A stretch of DNA of 64,000 nucleotides from Azohydromonas aeria (GCF_009760915.1 NZ_VIDQ01000022.1:1-64000); one strand, 5' to 3'. Shown: positions 9,964 to 18,946, counted from the first letter of the stretch. A program made the numbers and translations. Notes: generated by a model not told the origin, from the sequence alone.

Positions 9964-11268
9964 TCAGAGCTTCGGCACGCAGGAGGCGAAGGTGGCCGGG
10001 CAGGTGGTGGTCAGGCCGCCGGCGGCATCCTTGGGGAAGGCGCTGGAGCGGAAGAACTGCAGCAGCTGCGGGTACGGGGCCGGCGAGCCGATGAACGAGC
10101 GCGTCCAGAACATGTAGTTGGCGTTGAGCCGGGTGCGGCCGAAGCTGTAGAGGTCGGCGATCTTCGGCGGGTTGACCGGGCCGTTCTGCACCGTGGCCTG
10201 GTAGTTCTCGGGCTGCACCGACGGGCCGATGGGCACCTGGCCCTTGGCCGGGTCGTACATCGGATAGACGCGGGTGTTGAGGTCCCAGTCCTCCAGGAAG
10301 ATGTCCGGCCCGCCCAGCGCCACCTTGCTGCTGACCATGTTCGAGATCAGGCCCGGCATGTAGGGACGCGGGTAGTTGATGAACTGCATCACCACCGTGT
10401 TCGGGAAGGCCTGCTTGGTGGCCGTGTCGATCTGCGCCAGGTTGGCGAAGTAGGCGGTGAGCTGCGCGCTGGTCATCGGCACCTGCGTGGTGCCGATGGC
10501 CGTCTCGTTGAAGGTCACGCCCTCGAAGGCGTTGTGGCCGTTGTAGCGCTTGCCCAGCGCGGTGGTCAGCGCGATGAGGCGGTCGCGCACGTTGGCGTTG
10601 TGCAGCGCGGCGTTCTCGCCGTAGCGGTTCTCGCTGTCGATGGCCTCGCGGGCGCCGATCAGGATCTTGTAGGCGCCGCCCTCGTACTCGGCGGTGCGCA
10701 GGTAGTCGGGCACGGCGCGGCCGCCGGACGTGAACACCTTGGTGCTGACCATCACGAAGAGGCGCTTGCCGGCGGCGGCCATCGTGGCCAAGTCGCGGTC
10801 GATCTTGGAGAAGTCGTAGACGCCCTTGGCCGTCTCCAGCTGCGCCCACTCGTAGCGCAGCAGCAGGCCCTTGACCTGCGGGAAGTCGTCGATCTCGGTG
10901 AGGATCTGGGCCACGGTAGCCGGGTCGCGCTTGCCGGTGGCGATGTAGTGGCCGGGGTTCCACTTGGTGCGGGTGTCGGCCAGGTTCATGGCCGTCTCGC
11001 GGGCCGCGCGGCTGAGCTGGCTGGCCAGGAAGGCCTGCTCGGTGGCCGGATCCTCGGCCAGCTCCCAGGCCGCCGGCTGCGCCCGCGGCGCCGCCGCGTC
11101 GGCATAAGCCTGCGTCGTTTCGGTGGCACTCATCGGTTGCGAGGACAGCGTCGCCACGTCGTTGCTGGCGTCGCTGCCGCCACCGCAGGCGGCCAGCATC
11201 ACCGCCATCGAGAACAGGGAGCCGGCCACGGCCAGCCGGGAGGGGATGGAGGACTTCAGGACATTCAT
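9964..11268 (-). CDS. Lipoprotein of unknown function, possibly a TIM-barrel glycosidase-like protein
   Basis: The product is 434 residues. The N-terminus is a lipoprotein signal ending at the lipobox MLAACGGG. The body contains segments typical of (beta/alpha)8-barrel glycosidases: LLLRYEWAQLETAKGVYDFS, KRLFVMVSTKVF, FEGVTFNETAIG (a strand ending in Asn-Glu, as acid/base residues do) and VVMQFINYPRP. I do not recognise a named family, so the glycosidase idea is an inference from these patterns. A TTG at 11292 in the same frame is an alternative start; ATG 11268 gives the better signal peptide. It ends just before a strong terminator. It is monocistronic, with a 1-kb gene-poor region upstream. 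Confidence 0.65.
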   Translation of the reverse strand: MNVLKSSIPSRLAVAGSLFSMAVMLAACGGGSDASNDVATLSSQPMSATETTQAYADAAAPRAQPAAWELAEDPATEQAFLASQLSRAARETAMNLADTRTKWNPGHYIATGKRDPATVAQILTEIDDFPQVKGLLLRYEWAQLETAKGVYDFSKIDRDLATMAAAGKRLFVMVSTKVFTSGGRAVPDYLRTAEYEGGAYKILIGAREAIDSENRYGENAALHNANVRDRLIALTTALGKRYNGHNAFEGVTFNETAIGTTQVPMTSAQLTAYFANLAQIDTATKQAFPNTVVMQFINYPRPYMPGLISNMVSSKVALGGPDIFLEDWDLNTRVYPMYDPAKGQVPIGPSVQPENYQATVQNGPVNPPKIADLYSFGRTRLNANYMFWTRSFIGSPAPYPQLLQFFRSSAFPKDAAGGLTTTCPATFASCVPKL

Positions 11269-12321
11269 GGCCAAACTCGATTTCCGGTTCAACGGGCGGC
11301 AGCAGGTCCACCGTGCCGGTTTTCCGGCGCGGTTTGCGCAGCGTTTCCAAAGGGGTTGTTGCAGTATTCCGGCTTGTTTTGCCGCCGCTTTTCATCGCGG
11401 CGGCCTTTCAAGCGGCATGCCTGCTCTTTCGGCCCCACCAGGACCGAAATAAGGCAAGCGCTTGTTAAATGATGTATCGCAGGTAACTCGCTGCGTTACC
11501 CACTTGCCGCCTGTCGTAACCTCGAAAAACTTGGTGCAGCGCAGCAGAAAACCGGGAGTCGAGAGCTGTTCTGGCGCACTCGGACAGGGGAAATCCAGAG
11601 CATTTTCCTCGACAAAAATGTAACCGGAGCGCCACCTTGGAAAAGGTTTTCCTGTCAGCAGACGAAATATCGCGTATCCATCATCGGCACCGGACTGCCC
11701 GACTTGAATTTCGAGCCGTCCTGATTCCGCGACATTGTTCACGCCGCGGCACCCTGAAATTGAAAACAGGCGCCGACTGAATGTCCGGGGACAAACGGAA
11801 ACTGGTCCCAAAACCGGCTCCAAACTGACCGGAAACTGACGCCGCCGGTCCCGTGCCGGCGTTCGCCCGGCGCCACGCGGGCAGGCGCGGGCTGGAGCGG
11901 GCTGGAGCGGGCGGCCCTGGCGCCGGCCGCTGCCGGCTGCGCCCGCAACCGGCGCGCCGGACCGCGCACCCGGTTGCGCTCCAGACCGCTGAGGTCGCAA
12001 CCGGCCGCGGTGCTTGAGGGCGCAACGGAAATGGTCTTTTCTACCCTGTCGGGCGCCACCGCAAAATCCAGGCACGAAAATATTTGTTGCCCGGCACTAC
12101 TCCTGGAAAACCCGGAATCGGCCCTCGATTCAGGGTATTCACTGACTCTTGATTTATCCGAGCATCGGGCTCCGATATTCCTTTTCAAGCCGGCGCGCGA
12201 TTAATCCGGAAACCAGTGCGCAGGGGTAACAACATGCTAATAAATCCCATGCTGGACAATTTTTCACGCGCCGTTACGCTGATCCTCACGAACACATGCA
12301 GTAGCACGAGGGAGAGGCAGC
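11269..12321. other. Gene-poor divergent region of about 1 kb
   Basis: No convincing gene is seen. Minus-strand frames across 11392-12188 lack ribosome binding sites and protein-like composition. The segment is patchy, with A+T-rich parts near 11460-11760 and 12040-12300. It contains a perfect palindrome CAAGCGCTTG (11455-11464), a GGTAAC-N7-GTTACC inverted repeat (11482-11500) and a short tandem repeat GGGCTGGAGC at about 11890-11912. Promoters for the lipoprotein gene (leftward) and the HAF-repeat gene (rightward) should be here. Confidence 0.5.
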
Positions 12322-13389
12322 ATGAAATTCGGCATCACGAAGGCGGTAGGCATGGGCCTGGTCGCGGGCGCGCTGATTCAAAATGTCCAGGCGGCGCCGC
12401 AGGCTTATGTGGTCCATGAATTGGGCGCCGTGCAGGGCGGCATGAGCGAGGCGCGCGGCCTCAGCAGCAACGGCAAGGCCGCGGGATATGTCAGCTTCGA
12501 GATTGAAGGCGGTATTCGGCCGGCCTATTTTCAATTGGGCCAATTGCCGGTGGTGATCGCCACCGACGGGCCCGGTACGGCCACCGGCGTCAATGCCGGC
12601 GGCGAGGTGGTGGGCTCGTACACGCAGGGCGGCACCTCGCAGGCCTTCCGCTGGAAGGGCAACGTGCTCACGCCGCTGCCCGGCCTGGGCGGTGGCGGCA
12701 GCCACGCGGCGGCGATCAACGACCGCTCGGAAATCGTCGGCTGGGCCGAAGTCGCGCCCGGCGTGCGGCACGCCGCCTATTTCTTCGGCGGCAAGGCTTA
12801 CGACCTGGGTTCCTGGGGCGGCGTGAATTCGCAGGCCACCGCCATCAACGCCAACGGCGACATCGTGGGTTTCCGCGAGGTGGAGATCGACGGCGTGCTG
12901 GTGAAGCAGGGCGTGCGCGTGCCGCGCGGCGGCAAGGCGCGGCTGCTGCGCGCCACGCCGGCCGGTTTCGACGCGCTGGTGCCGCTGTCCATCAATGAAA
13001 ACGGCGACGTGGCCGGCGTCCTGCACCGCGCCGGCGCGCTGCCCCACGAAACCCAGGGTTTCACGCTGATCAACGGCGCCTTCAAGCGCCTGGGCACCGA
13101 CGGCTGCTGCACGGGTTTCCCGTCGCAGGCCAATTCGATCAACCGCGCCGGCCAGGCCGTGGGTTTCAAGTTCGACGGCAACGCCGACCCGCGCAAGCTC
13201 GGCCGCGGCTGGGAGCGCAATGCCCGGCCCGTGGCGCTGGATGCGCTGCCCGAGGCCACGGCCGGCGCCGGCGCCCACTGGCACGCGCTGGGCGAGGCCA
13301 GCGCCATCAACGACCGCGGCGTCATCGTCGGCGTGGGTCAGACCGGCGAGCGCGCGCTGCGCGCCTACATGCTGGTGCCGAAGAGGTGA
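12322..13389 (+). CDS. HAF-repeat exported protein
   Basis: The product is 355 residues with a signal peptide (MKFGITKAVGMGLVAGALIQNVQA). The mature protein is a string of the degenerate repeats found in HAF-type extracellular proteins, where an Ile-Asn-x-x-Gly/Ser core is followed by a Val/Ala-Gly turn: SSNGKAAGYV, NAGGEVVGSY, NDRSEIVGWA, NANGDIVGFR, NENGDVAGVL, NRAGQAVGFK and NDRGVIVGVG. Such arrays are expected to form a beta-propeller-like exported domain, but no biochemical role is established for the family. Unlike many family members it has no PEP-CTERM or autotransporter tail. A good AGAGGCAG ribosome binding site precedes the start. Confidence 0.78.
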   Translation: MKFGITKAVGMGLVAGALIQNVQAAPQAYVVHELGAVQGGMSEARGLSSNGKAAGYVSFEIEGGIRPAYFQLGQLPVVIATDGPGTATGVNAGGEVVGSYTQGGTSQAFRWKGNVLTPLPGLGGGGSHAAAINDRSEIVGWAEVAPGVRHAAYFFGGKAYDLGSWGGVNSQATAINANGDIVGFREVEIDGVLVKQGVRVPRGGKARLLRATPAGFDALVPLSINENGDVAGVLHRAGALPHETQGFTLINGAFKRLGTDGCCTGFPSQANSINRAGQAVGFKFDGNADPRKLGRGWERNARPVALDALPEATAGAGAHWHALGEASAINDRGVIVGVGQTGERALRAYMLVPKR

Positions 13390-13395
13390 GAACCG

Positions 13396-13413
13396 GGGCG
13401 GCGGCTGCCGCCC
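13396..13413. terminator. Weak terminator hairpin
   Basis: GGGCGGC-GGCT-GCCGCCC forms a perfect 7-bp stem in the 30-bp gap between convergent genes. No T-tract follows, so it may only stabilise the mRNA ends. Confidence 0.35.
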
Positions 13414-13419
13414 GCCTCG

Positions 13420-14616
13420 TCAGAGCTGGCGGCCGAGCAGCCCGCGCGCCGCCAGGTTGTTGATCAGCGCGCGCAGCCCGAAGCGCCAGGGCGGGGCCGT
13501 CTCGCTGTGCATGACGCGGTTGTGCAGGGCACCCAGGCGCGCGCTGCGGATCGTCACCAGGTCGCCCAGCTTGTGCGTGAAACCGCCGCCGGGCTGGTCG
13601 CGGTCCTCGATCGGGGCGAAGAGGGTGCCCAGGAACAGCATGAAGCCGTCCGGGTACTGGTGCGCCGCCAGCGTCTGCGCCACCAGGTCCTGCGGGTCGC
13701 GGCTGATGCTGGCCATGGTGTTGATGCCGCGCAGCTCGTAGCCCTCGGGGCCGCGCACGCGCAGGTGCACCGTCTCGCGGCGCACGTCGTCGAGTGTGAA
13801 GCCGGCGTCGAAGAGCCGGATGAAGGGCCCGATGGCGCAGGAGGCGTTGTTGTCCTTGGCCTTGCCCAGCAGCAGCGCGCTGCGGCCCTCGATGTCGCGC
13901 AGGTTGACGTCGTTGCCCAGCGCCGCGCCCACGATCTCGCCGCGGCTGTTCACCGCCAGCACGACCTCGGGCTCGGGGTTGTTCCAGGACGAGTCGGCGC
14001 GGATGCCGATGTCCTCGCCCGTGCCCACCGAGGCCAGCACCGGCGCCTTGGTGAACACCTCCGCGTCCGGCCCGATGCCCACCTCCAGGTACTGCGACCA
14101 CAGGCCCTTTTCCTGCAGCAGCGCCTTCACCGCCATCGCCTTGGGCGAGCCCGGGACGATGTCGGCGAGGTTGGCCCCCACCAGCTCCAGCACCTGCGCG
14201 CGCAGCGCCTGGGCGCGCGAGGCGTCGCCGCGCGCCTGCTCCTCGATCACGCGCTCGACCAGGCTGGTCGCGAAGGTCACGCCCGCGGCCTTGACCACCT
14301 GCAGGTCGCACGGCGCCAGCAGGAACGCCTGGCCCTCGGCACGCGTGCCGGGGGCGCTGTTGGCGATGAGCTCCTCCACGCCGCACACGCGCCGCCCGGG
14401 CGTGGCGCGCGCGGCCGCCGCCGGGTCGGCCTCTTCGAGCAGCGTGCTCATGGTGGCAAAGCGCTCGCTCAGGTCGAACACGCCCTCGGCGCGCAGCGCC
14501 ACCACGGCCGGGCCGGGCAGGTCGCCAGGGAGCCACGCGCGGCCGACCAGGGTGCCGGCCAGGGCGTCGTCGGGGAGGATGGGGTCGAGCGCCTGGGGGT
14601 CGGCGGATGCGGTCAT
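13420..14616 (-). CDS. Fumarylacetoacetate hydrolase (FAH) family protein of a sugar-acid operon
   Basis: The product is 398 residues. The C-terminal two thirds carry the FAH fold: NPEPEVVLAVNSRGEIVGAALGNDVNLRDIEGRSALLLGKAKDNNASCAIGP, with the metal-binding Glu-x-Glu pair and the glycine-rich oxyanion region, and VMHSETAPPWRFG near the end. FAH-family members next to IlvD/Edd dehydratases commonly dehydrate 2-keto-3-deoxy sugar acids in non-phosphorylated pentose or hexuronate breakdown. That role is inferred here from the upstream dehydratase gene, 19 bp away on the same strand. It is the last gene of a three-gene operon. The exact sugar cannot be told from sequence. Confidence 0.82.
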   Translation of the reverse strand: MTASADPQALDPILPDDALAGTLVGRAWLPGDLPGPAVVALRAEGVFDLSERFATMSTLLEEADPAAAARATPGRRVCGVEELIANSAPGTRAEGQAFLLAPCDLQVVKAAGVTFATSLVERVIEEQARGDASRAQALRAQVLELVGANLADIVPGSPKAMAVKALLQEKGLWSQYLEVGIGPDAEVFTKAPVLASVGTGEDIGIRADSSWNNPEPEVVLAVNSRGEIVGAALGNDVNLRDIEGRSALLLGKAKDNNASCAIGPFIRLFDAGFTLDDVRRETVHLRVRGPEGYELRGINTMASISRDPQDLVAQTLAAHQYPDGFMLFLGTLFAPIEDRDQPGGGFTHKLGDLVTIRSARLGALHNRVMHSETAPPWRFGLRALINNLAARGLLGRQL

Positions 14617-14635
14617 GTCAGGGCGTCTTTCTTGA

Positions 14636-16420
14636 TCAGTGGTTGTGCCGCGGCGTCTTCTCCGCGATGCGCTTGAACTGGAGCGCGAAGTCCAGCGTCG
14701 CGCCGTCGGCCAGCTGCCCGGTCTTCTCGCGGTACAGGGCTTCCCAGGGCGAGCGGCTCTCGGGCACCGGTGGGGCGGGCAGATCCCGCTTGCGGCGCTC
14801 GATCTCCTCCGGCGCCACCAGCGCGTCGCAGGTGCCGGCGTTGAGGTCGATGCGGATCACGTCGCCCGTCTGCAGCCACGACAGCCCGCCGCCCACCGCG
14901 CTCTCGGGCGAGCAGTTCAGGATCGACGGGCTGTCGGCCGTGCCCGACTGCCGCCCGTCGCCCAGCGTGGGCAGCGTCTCGATGCCGCGGCGGATCAGCG
15001 CGTCGGGCGGCTGCATGTTCACCACCTCGGCCGAGCCCGGCCAGCCGATGGGACCCGCGCCGCGCATCACCAGGATGCAGCCCTCGTCGATGTCCAGGGC
15101 CGGGTCGTTGATGCGCGCGTGGTAGTCGTCCGCGCCCTCGAACACGACGGCGCGCGCCTCGAAGATGCCTTCCTGGCCGGGATTCTTCAGGTAGCGGCCG
15201 CGGAAGCGGTCGGAGATGACCGAGGTCTTCAGGATGCCGAAGTCGAACAGGTTGCCGCCGAGCACCAGGAAGCCGGCGTCCTGCATCAGCGGCTCGCTGA
15301 AGGGGCGGATCACCTCGCGGTCGGTGGCGCGGCGCCCTTGCAGGTTCTCGGCGACGGTGCGGCCGGTGACGCTGGCGCACTCGCCGTGCAGCCGGCCGGC
15401 CTCCTGCAGCTCCCACATCACCGCCGGCACGCCGCCGGCGCGGAAGAAGCGCTCCCCGAGGTACTTGCCGGCCGGCTGCATGTTGACCAGCAGCGGCAGG
15501 TGGTAGGCATGGCCGGTCCAGTCCTGCGGGCGCAGCTCCACGCCCGCGTGCCGGGCCATGGCCATGATGTGCACCTGCGCGTTGCTGGAGCCGCCGCAGG
15601 CGCTGACCACTGCCAGCGCATTCAGGAAGCTCTCGCGGGTGAGGATCTTCGAGGGCCGCAGGTCCTCGTAGGCCATCTCGACGATGCGCCGCCCGGTCTC
15701 GTAGGCCATCTGGCCGCGCTCGCGGTAGGGCGCGGGGATGGCGGCGCAGCCCGGCAGCGACATGCCCAGCGCCTCGGCCACGGCATTCATGGTCGAGGCC
15801 GTGCCCATGGTGTTGCAGTGCCCGGCCGACGGCGCGCTGTCGCAGGCGCGCTGCAGGAACTCGTCCTCGTCGATCTCGCCGGCCGCGAGCTTCCTGCGGC
15901 TGCGCCAGATGACGGTGCCCGACCCGACCAGCTCGCCCTCGTGCCAGCCGTCGAGCATGGGGCCGCCGGACAGGACGATGGCCGGGATGTCCACGGTGGA
16001 CGCCGCCATCAGCCCCGACGGCGTGGTCTTGTCGCAGCCGGTGGTCAGCACCACGGCGTCGATGGGGTAGCCGTACAGGATCTCGACCAGCCCCAGGTAG
16101 GCCAGGTTGCGGTCCAGCGCGGCGGTGGGGCGGCGGCAGTTCTCGAAGATCGGGTGCACCGGGAACTCCATCGGAATGCCCCCGGCGTCGCGGATGCCCT
16201 CGCGCACGCGCCGCGCCAGCTCCAGGTGGATGCGGTTGCACGGCGACAGGTCGCTGCCCGTCTGCGCGATGCCGATGATCGGCCTGCCCGAGCGCAGCTC
16301 GCGCGGCGTGAGGCCGTAGTTCATGAAGCGCTCCAGGTAGAGCGCGGTCATGTCGGATCGCTGCGGGTCGGCGAACCACTCTCGCGAGCGGAACGGGCGC
16401 ACGGGCTTCCTGTCCATCAT
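14636..16420 (-). CDS. IlvD/Edd-family sugar-acid dehydratase (arabinonate/xylonate type)
   Basis: The product is 594 residues. It dehydrates an aldonic acid to the 2-keto-3-deoxy acid using a [2Fe-2S] cluster and Mg2+. The three cluster cysteines are visible as C61 (LSPCNR), C129 (TTGCDKTT) and C202 (HCNTMGTAST). Their spacing matches that of characterised rhizobial L-arabinonate dehydratase, with an offset of two residues, rather than the pattern of dihydroxyacid dehydratase IlvD. The catalytic serine region TADSPSILNCSPES is present. Two ATGs lie at the start (16420 and 16417), with AAGGAAG upstream. The gene is 13 bp downstream of the TRAP binding-protein gene. The preferred sugar acid is uncertain. 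Confidence 0.88.
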   Translation of the reverse strand: MMDRKPVRPFRSREWFADPQRSDMTALYLERFMNYGLTPRELRSGRPIIGIAQTGSDLSPCNRIHLELARRVREGIRDAGGIPMEFPVHPIFENCRRPTAALDRNLAYLGLVEILYGYPIDAVVLTTGCDKTTPSGLMAASTVDIPAIVLSGGPMLDGWHEGELVGSGTVIWRSRRKLAAGEIDEDEFLQRACDSAPSAGHCNTMGTASTMNAVAEALGMSLPGCAAIPAPYRERGQMAYETGRRIVEMAYEDLRPSKILTRESFLNALAVVSACGGSSNAQVHIMAMARHAGVELRPQDWTGHAYHLPLLVNMQPAGKYLGERFFRAGGVPAVMWELQEAGRLHGECASVTGRTVAENLQGRRATDREVIRPFSEPLMQDAGFLVLGGNLFDFGILKTSVISDRFRGRYLKNPGQEGIFEARAVVFEGADDYHARINDPALDIDEGCILVMRGAGPIGWPGSAEVVNMQPPDALIRRGIETLPTLGDGRQSGTADSPSILNCSPESAVGGGLSWLQTGDVIRIDLNAGTCDALVAPEEIERRKRDLPAPPVPESRSPWEALYREKTGQLADGATLDFALQFKRIAEKTPRHNH

Positions 16421-16433
16421 GTCAAGGCTTCCT

Positions 16434-17441
16434 TTACTTCCGGCGCGCCTTTTCCAGCTCGGCCATCAGCTCGCGCGTGGTGTCCTCGCCGAATTCCTTG
16501 CTGAACTTCGCCACCACCGGCTGCAGCTTTTCCTTCAGGCGCGCCTGCTCGGCGGCGGGCAATTCCGTCACCTGCATGCCGGCCTTCTTCAGCTCGCCCA
16601 GCGCCTTGTCGCCGAAGGCGCGGATGGTCTGGCGCTCGTAGAGCGTGGCCTCGCGCGCGGCGTCCTGGACGATCTTCTGCTCCTCGGCGGAGAGGGTGTC
16701 CCAGGTCTTCTTCGACATCAGCAGCACCCAGGCGCTGTAGATGTGGCGCGACTGCACCAGGTGCTTCTGCACCTCGTAGAACTTGCTGGCCAGGATGGTG
16801 GCGGTGGGGTTCTCCTGGCCATCGACGGCCTTCTGCTCCATGGCCGAGTACAGCTCGGTGAAGGGCATCGGCGTGGCGTTGGCGCCCAGCGTGTTGAAGG
16901 TGTCGATGAACAGCGGGTTCTGGATCACGCGCAGCTTCAGCCCGGCGAAGTCGTCGGCCTTGGTGATGGGCTTGCGGCTGTTGGTGACGTGGCGGAAGCC
17001 GTTCTCCCAGAAGCCCAGGCCCACCAGGCCCTTCTCGGGCAGCTTGGCCAGCAGCTTCTGGCCGAAGGCGCTGTCGAGCACCGCGTCGGCCTCCTGCTCG
17101 TTGGCGAAGGTCAGCGGCAGGTTCAGCACGCCGAAGTCCTTGACCAGCGTGACCAGCGTGGAGCTGTCGGGCACCGTCATCTCCAGCGTGCCGCCGCGCA
17201 GCGCCGAGGTCATGGTCACGTCGTTGCCCAGCGTGCCGCTGGCAAAGAGCTTGGCGCCGAGCTTGCCGCCGCTCTTCTGCGCCAGCAACTCGTTGAAGCG
17301 CTTGACGGCCAGGGCCTGCGGATGGTCGTCGCTCAGGCCGATGCCGACCTTGAACGAGCGCTCCTTCACCTGCGCCACGGCCGGTGCGCCCGCAAAGGCC
17401 GCCAGCAGCGTGGCGGCCAGCGCCAGGGTCTTGAACTTCAT
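16434..17441 (-). CDS. TRAP transporter solute-binding protein (DctP family)
   Basis: The product is 335 residues with a signal peptide (MKFKTLALAATLLAAFAGAPAVA). The periplasmic binding fold of DctP proteins is shown by HPQALAVKRFNELLAQKSGG, FWENGFRHVTNSRKPI, AGLKLRVIQNPLFIDTFNTLGANATPMPFTELYSAMEQKAVDGQENP and YSAWVLLMSKKTWD. The conserved arginine in LKLRVIQNP binds the carboxylate of the substrate in this family. It should capture a sugar acid for import. The start is supported by AGGAGA and by the signal peptide; an upstream in-frame extension to 17498 is not needed. No DctQ or DctM membrane subunit is found in the window, so the transporter is incomplete here. Confidence 0.9.
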   Translation of the reverse strand: MKFKTLALAATLLAAFAGAPAVAQVKERSFKVGIGLSDDHPQALAVKRFNELLAQKSGGKLGAKLFASGTLGNDVTMTSALRGGTLEMTVPDSSTLVTLVKDFGVLNLPLTFANEQEADAVLDSAFGQKLLAKLPEKGLVGLGFWENGFRHVTNSRKPITKADDFAGLKLRVIQNPLFIDTFNTLGANATPMPFTELYSAMEQKAVDGQENPTATILASKFYEVQKHLVQSRHIYSAWVLLMSKKTWDTLSAEEQKIVQDAAREATLYERQTIRAFGDKALGELKKAGMQVTELPAAEQARLKEKLQPVVAKFSKEFGEDTTRELMAELEKARRK

Positions 17442-17546
17442 GAGGTGTCTCCTGTGATGAGCCTGTACTTGTCGCGCCGCGGGCCGCCTTGCCTCCATGC
17501 ACCAGCGCCGCGCCGGCCGCAGACTAGGCCGGCACGGGAAAAGGGT

Positions 17547-17588
17547 CCAATCACCATTTCAGTAAAATCCATTCCCTTTGGTTATTGG
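17547..17588. promoter_or_regulatory. Candidate LysR operator between divergent genes
   Basis: In the A+T-richer gap between the LysR gene and the sugar-acid operon, CCAATCACC (17547-17555) and GGTTATTGG (17580-17588) form an 8-of-9 inverted repeat. The site could control both directions. It overlaps the TTG at 17578, which hints that the regulator may start at the GTG at 17596. The functional role is inferred. Confidence 0.35.
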
Positions 17589-18549
17589 TCCGAATGTGTC
17601 GGGAAAACCCTTATCACCTTCCAGCGCCTGTGCCCGTCTGCGTTTCAGGCACCTGCAGTTTCTCGACATTCTGGGCCGCACGCGCAATTTGCGGCTGACG
17701 GCCGAGCAAATGCACGTCACGCAGCCGGCGGCGACCAAGATATTGCTGGATATTGAGGACATATTCGAAGCGCGGCTGTTCGAGCGGCTGCCGCGCGAGA
17801 TGCGGCCCAACGAGCTGGGACTGTTCGCGCTGCGCTGGGCCGCGGCCACGCTGGCCGGGCAGCGCCAGTTCGTGGACGAATTCAACGCGCTGCGCCAGGG
17901 CGGCCACGGCCACCTGGCGGTGGGCGCGATCTCGGGCTCGGCCTCGAAGCTGCTCGCGCCCGCGGTGCGGGAGATGCTGCGCCGGCGCCCGCTGCTGGTG
18001 CTGCGCCTCTACGAGCAGAGCAGCGACCAGCTCATCGCCTGGCTGGCCGAGCGCCGCATCGACCTCGTCATCGGCCGCCTCACCGACCGCACGCAGCGCG
18101 CGCAGGTGCAGTACGAGCCGCTCACGGGCGAGCCGCTGTGGGTGGTGGCCGGGCCGGGCCACCCGCTGCGCGGCGCGCCGGCGCTGGACCTGGCGCAGCT
18201 GGCTTCCTGTCCCTGGATTCTTTACCCGCCGCTCACGGCACTGCGCCGGATTTGCGACGAGATTTTCGGCGCCGCCGATTCGACGCCACGCGCGGGCAGC
18301 GTGGAAACCACGTCCTTCCTGTTTGCCTTCGAATTGCTGCAGGGCTCGGAAATGCTGTCGCTGCAGCCGGCGGCGCTGGTGGGCAAATACGTGGACAAGG
18401 GCCTGCTCATCCGGCTGCCGGTGGAAATTCCCGAGCGCATGCCCGATTACGGGCTGGTGACGCGGCTGGGCGAGGAGCCGGCGCCGCTGGCGCGCGAGCT
18501 CATGGCACTGCTGCGCGGCCTGGCCGGTGCGGCGCCGGTGCTCGCCTGA
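17578..18549 (+). CDS. LysR-family transcriptional regulator of the sugar-acid operon
   Basis: The product is up to 323 residues. An N-terminal winged helix-turn-helix is visible (RHLQFLDILGRTRNLRLTAEQMHVTQPAATKILLDIEDIFEARLFER), followed by the two-lobe effector domain: HLAVGAISGSASKLLAPAV, RRIDLVIGRL and GLVTRLGEEPAP. It resembles GbpR-like regulators that sit beside sugar-uptake genes. Only TTG (17578) or GTG (17596) starts are possible because an in-frame TAA lies at 17563. It is transcribed divergently from the binding-protein gene with a gap of about 140 bp, so it probably senses the imported sugar acid or a breakdown product. Confidence 0.88.
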   Translation: MVIGPNVSGKPLSPSSACARLRFRHLQFLDILGRTRNLRLTAEQMHVTQPAATKILLDIEDIFEARLFERLPREMRPNELGLFALRWAAATLAGQRQFVDEFNALRQGGHGHLAVGAISGSASKLLAPAVREMLRRRPLLVLRLYEQSSDQLIAWLAERRIDLVIGRLTDRTQRAQVQYEPLTGEPLWVVAGPGHPLRGAPALDLAQLASCPWILYPPLTALRRICDEIFGAADSTPRAGSVETTSFLFAFELLQGSEMLSLQPAALVGKYVDKGLLIRLPVEIPERMPDYGLVTRLGEEPAPLARELMALLRGLAGAAPVLA

Positions 18550-18690
18550 CGGGTAGGGGAAAGCGCTTACGCGCAAATACCAGGCACCCCCGGGCAACCC
18601 CTGGGCGCCCGCGCCGTTCAGCTTCGCGTCAAGTCCAGGCCCGACAAAGCAGCCCAGCGGAGGCCTTCCGGCCGCCAGGGGAGGACGCAC

Positions 18691-18891
18691 ATGACGCGTG
18701 CAGACGAGTCGGGCAGTCGGGAGCTGGAATACGAGAAGGCGTTCGAAGCCATCGAGGCGCGGGCGCGGCGGGGCGAGTTGACGCTGCAACAGCTGCGCCA
18801 GGAGGTGCAGGCGCTGCGGCGGCGCCTTTGCGCGCCGCCGCCGGAGCCGGAGCCGGACCTGGACCTGGCCGGCGGCGCGGACACGTCCTGA
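18691..18891 (+). CDS. Small helical protein, unknown function
   Basis: The product is 66 residues, acidic and mostly helical by composition: ELEYEKAFEAIEARARRGELTLQQLRQEVQALRRRL, then a Pro/Glu-rich tail. The helical part faintly resembles exonuclease VII small subunits (a YEKAFEAIE...GELTLQQ pattern), but lacks their usual continuation, so I do not assign xseB. A strong AGGGGAGG ribosome binding site nine bases before the ATG argues that it is a real gene. It is 55 bp upstream of a phosphatase-like gene on the same strand and may be cotranscribed with it. Confidence 0.6.
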   Translation: MTRADESGSRELEYEKAFEAIEARARRGELTLQQLRQEVQALRRRLCAPPPEPEPDLDLAGGADTS

Positions 18892-18946
18892 AGCCGGTGG
18901 TGGCCGCGCCCTGTGCGGGCGCTGGATTTGCTCAAGGGTGGGCACC

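Noticed and set aside
11392..12188. Minus-strand frames in the 1-kb gap at 11.3-12.3 kb
   Set aside because: No ribosome binding site, no known motif, and several overlapping frames are equally open; treated as non-coding.
18557..18568. AAGCGCTT as a LacI-type operator near the small gene at 18691
   Set aside because: An 8-bp palindrome is expected by chance in 64 kb, and no LacI-family regulator is nearby. The similar CAAGCGCTTG at 11455 is kept only as a note.
18691..18891. Naming the small gene xseB (exonuclease VII small subunit)
   Set aside because: The resemblance covers about 25 residues of helix and lacks the family's continuation; no xseA or ispA is adjacent.
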